A stretch of 64,000 bases of DNA from Acidimicrobiaceae bacterium (lineage in GTDB: Bacteria > Actinomycetota > Acidimicrobiia > Acidimicrobiales > UBA8592). The notes under the pieces are model-generated. The model was not told the origin of the DNA, searched no databases, and saw only the letters and a list, made by a program, of their open reading frames with translations. Numbering within the stretch: the stretch's first letter is position 1; every line of letters starts with the position of its first letter. The translations under genes and the position numbers were made by a program. Below, piece by piece: positions 62,993 through 64,000 of this stretch. The DNA is taken from positions 79,738-143,737 of the forward strand of contig JAHECR010000001.1 of the NCBI GenBank assembly GCA_024641655.1, read 5' to 3'.

Positions 62993-64000
62993 TCAAATCT
63001 CGCGTGCCCGGAGCACGCGACGGGCCTCGAGCGAGGCGATGCGTTCGGCGTCGTAACCGATCTCCCCGAGGATCTCATGGTTGTGCTGTCCGAGCGTCGG
63101 CGCCAGGAGTTCCATCGGTTCGGGATAGTCGGAGAACCGCAGCGGATCACCGGGAATGTGGACCTCGCCGAGCAACGGATCGGGTACCTTGCGGATCGCC
63201 CCCCGTGACTCGAAGTACGGATGACCGATCGCTTCGAACGGAGCGAGCACGAGCGCGTTGGGCACCCGGTTCGCGTCGAGCACCTCGATCACGTCCTGGT
63301 CGGTGGCGAAACCGGTCATCCACTCGTCGATCATGTCGTTGAGGACGTCACGGTTGGCGGCGCGCGCGTTGAGGTCGGCGAACCGTGGATCATCGACCAG
63401 CTCGGGCCGTCCCATTGCCTGGGCAAGGCGAGGCCACTGCCCGTCCATGGCCTGGATCGCGATCCAACCGTCGGGTCCCTTGTAGGAGCCGAGCGGCGTG
63501 TTGACCGTCGATCGGTGACCGTGGCGCTTCGGCTTCCATCGCAGCCCCGTCAGCGACGGCCCTTGGACGGCCATCTCGTGGGTATGGAACAAGCAGTCCA
63601 CCATGGCGATGTCGATGAACTGGCCCCGGCCGGTGCGCTCACGATGGAACAGGGCGTAGCCGATCGCCGTCGCGGCATGGACCCCGGCCATGACATCGGC
63701 GGTGGAGCTGCCGGTGGCCATCGGGGGCCCGTCGGGCGCGCCCGTCATGTACATCTGTCCGCTGACCGCCTGGGCGATGATGTCGAACGCCGGGCGATCC
63801 GACCAGGCACTGTCTCGCCCGAAGCCCGAGATCGCCGCCATCACCAAGCGCGGATTGCGTTCGCTGAGCTGAGGCCAGTCGAACCCGCGACGGGCCAGAA
63901 CGCCGGGCCCGTAGTTCTCCACGAACACATCGGCGCCGTCGATGAGCTCGTTGATGATGGCCTGCGCTTCGGGATCGTCGAAGTCGAGACAGAGGCTGCG
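62993..64000 (-). CDS. Family III CoA-transferase (CaiB/BaiF type), 5' end outside the window
   Basis: At least 335 residues are visible, reading without break to the window edge (LDFDDPEAQAIINELIDGAD precedes VFVENYGPGVLARRG). The family motifs NPRLVMAAISGFG, GRGQFIDIAMVDC (catalytic Asp) and PLGSYKGPDGWIAIQA are present. It would move CoA between acyl groups; the substrate is unknown. The N-terminus lies beyond position 64000. Confidence 0.9.
   Translation of the reverse strand, partial: RSLCLDFDDPEAQAIINELIDGADVFVENYGPGVLARRGFDWPQLSERNPRLVMAAISGFGRDSAWSDRPAFDIIAQAVSGQMYMTGAPDGPPMATGSSTADVMAGVHAATAIGYALFHRERTGRGQFIDIAMVDCLFHTHEMAVQGPSLTGLRWKPKRHGHRSTVNTPLGSYKGPDGWIAIQAMDGQWPRLAQAMGRPELVDDPRFADLNARAANRDVLNDMIDEWMTGFATDQDVIEVLDANRVPNALVLAPFEAIGHPYFESRGAIRKVPDPLLGEVHIPGDPLRFSDYPEPMELLAPTLGQHNHEILGEIGYDAERIASLEARRVLRAREI

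Overview
The window is GC-rich, densely coded DNA that looks like an actinobacterium of the Acidimicrobiia type (inference). Supporting signs are F420-type enzymes (an LLM-class oxidoreductase and a DUF385 deazaflavin protein), a DsbA-like protein of the mycothiol-dependent Rv2466c family, a septum-formation lipoprotein, a class E-like sortase and many leaderless genes. No insertion sequence, prophage, CRISPR array, rRNA or tRNA gene was seen.

Layout. 1-2.8 kb: a 25-bp tandem repeat at the edge, the Fe-S carrier Mrp, a divergent SufR-like regulator and a SixA-like phosphatase. 2.8-9.9 kb: one leftward operon encoding a complete system I cytochrome c maturation set in the order ccmABCDEFGHI, including a 55-residue CcmD. 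10.1-12.9 kb: sortase, lipoprotein, small membrane protein, Nudix hydrolase. 12.9-16.0 kb: a vitamin B12 importer (btuF, btuC, btuD) behind a recognisable cobalamin riboswitch. 16.2-20.5 kb: a general amino-acid ABC importer (aapJ, Q, M, P). 20.7-26.4 kb: serB, then a translationally coupled trio of a degenerate Hpt/GGDEF/receiver regulator, a HEAT-repeat membrane protein and a processive family-2 glycosyltransferase. 26.4-28.8 kb: an alkylation-repair pair (ogt, ada-alkA) and a zinc-ribbon protein. 29-37 kb: Nudix, LysR, inositol-3-phosphate synthase, phosphatase, DUF6282, RNA methyltransferase, YaaA, DUF2207. 37-45.9 kb: methylmalonate-semialdehyde dehydrogenase with an aminotransferase, a NicX-like protein, a NYN-LOTUS protein, an acyl-CoA ligase, prfC. 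46-53.3 kb: GNAT, a rhodanese chimera, isochorismate synthase, SRPBCC, two divergent citrate synthases (one fused to a DNA-binding domain), deazaflavin protein, nucleosidase. 53.5-59.6 kb: a DsbA-family gene with an in-frame UGA at the first active-site cysteine, MFS, NudC, alpha/beta hydrolase, LLM oxidoreductase, DUF6174 lipoprotein. 59.7-64 kb: hot-dog protein, DUF1697, acyl-CoA synthetase and a CoA-transferase cut by the window edge.

Expression signals. Genes inside operons mostly start by ATGA/GTGA overlap or have a Shine-Dalgarno. At least fourteen first genes instead have a TANNNT-like -10 element ending 6-8 nt before the start codon, which implies leaderless mRNAs. This pattern was used to choose several starts.

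Most notable are: (1) the candidate selenoprotein at 53536-54147, where UGA replaces the first Cys of CPWC and an 8-bp hairpin follows at SECIS distance; (2) the degenerate-regulator/HEAT/glycosyltransferase operon at 21.9-26.4 kb; (3) the citrate synthase carrying its own DNA-binding domain, facing a second citrate synthase across AT-rich repeated sites.
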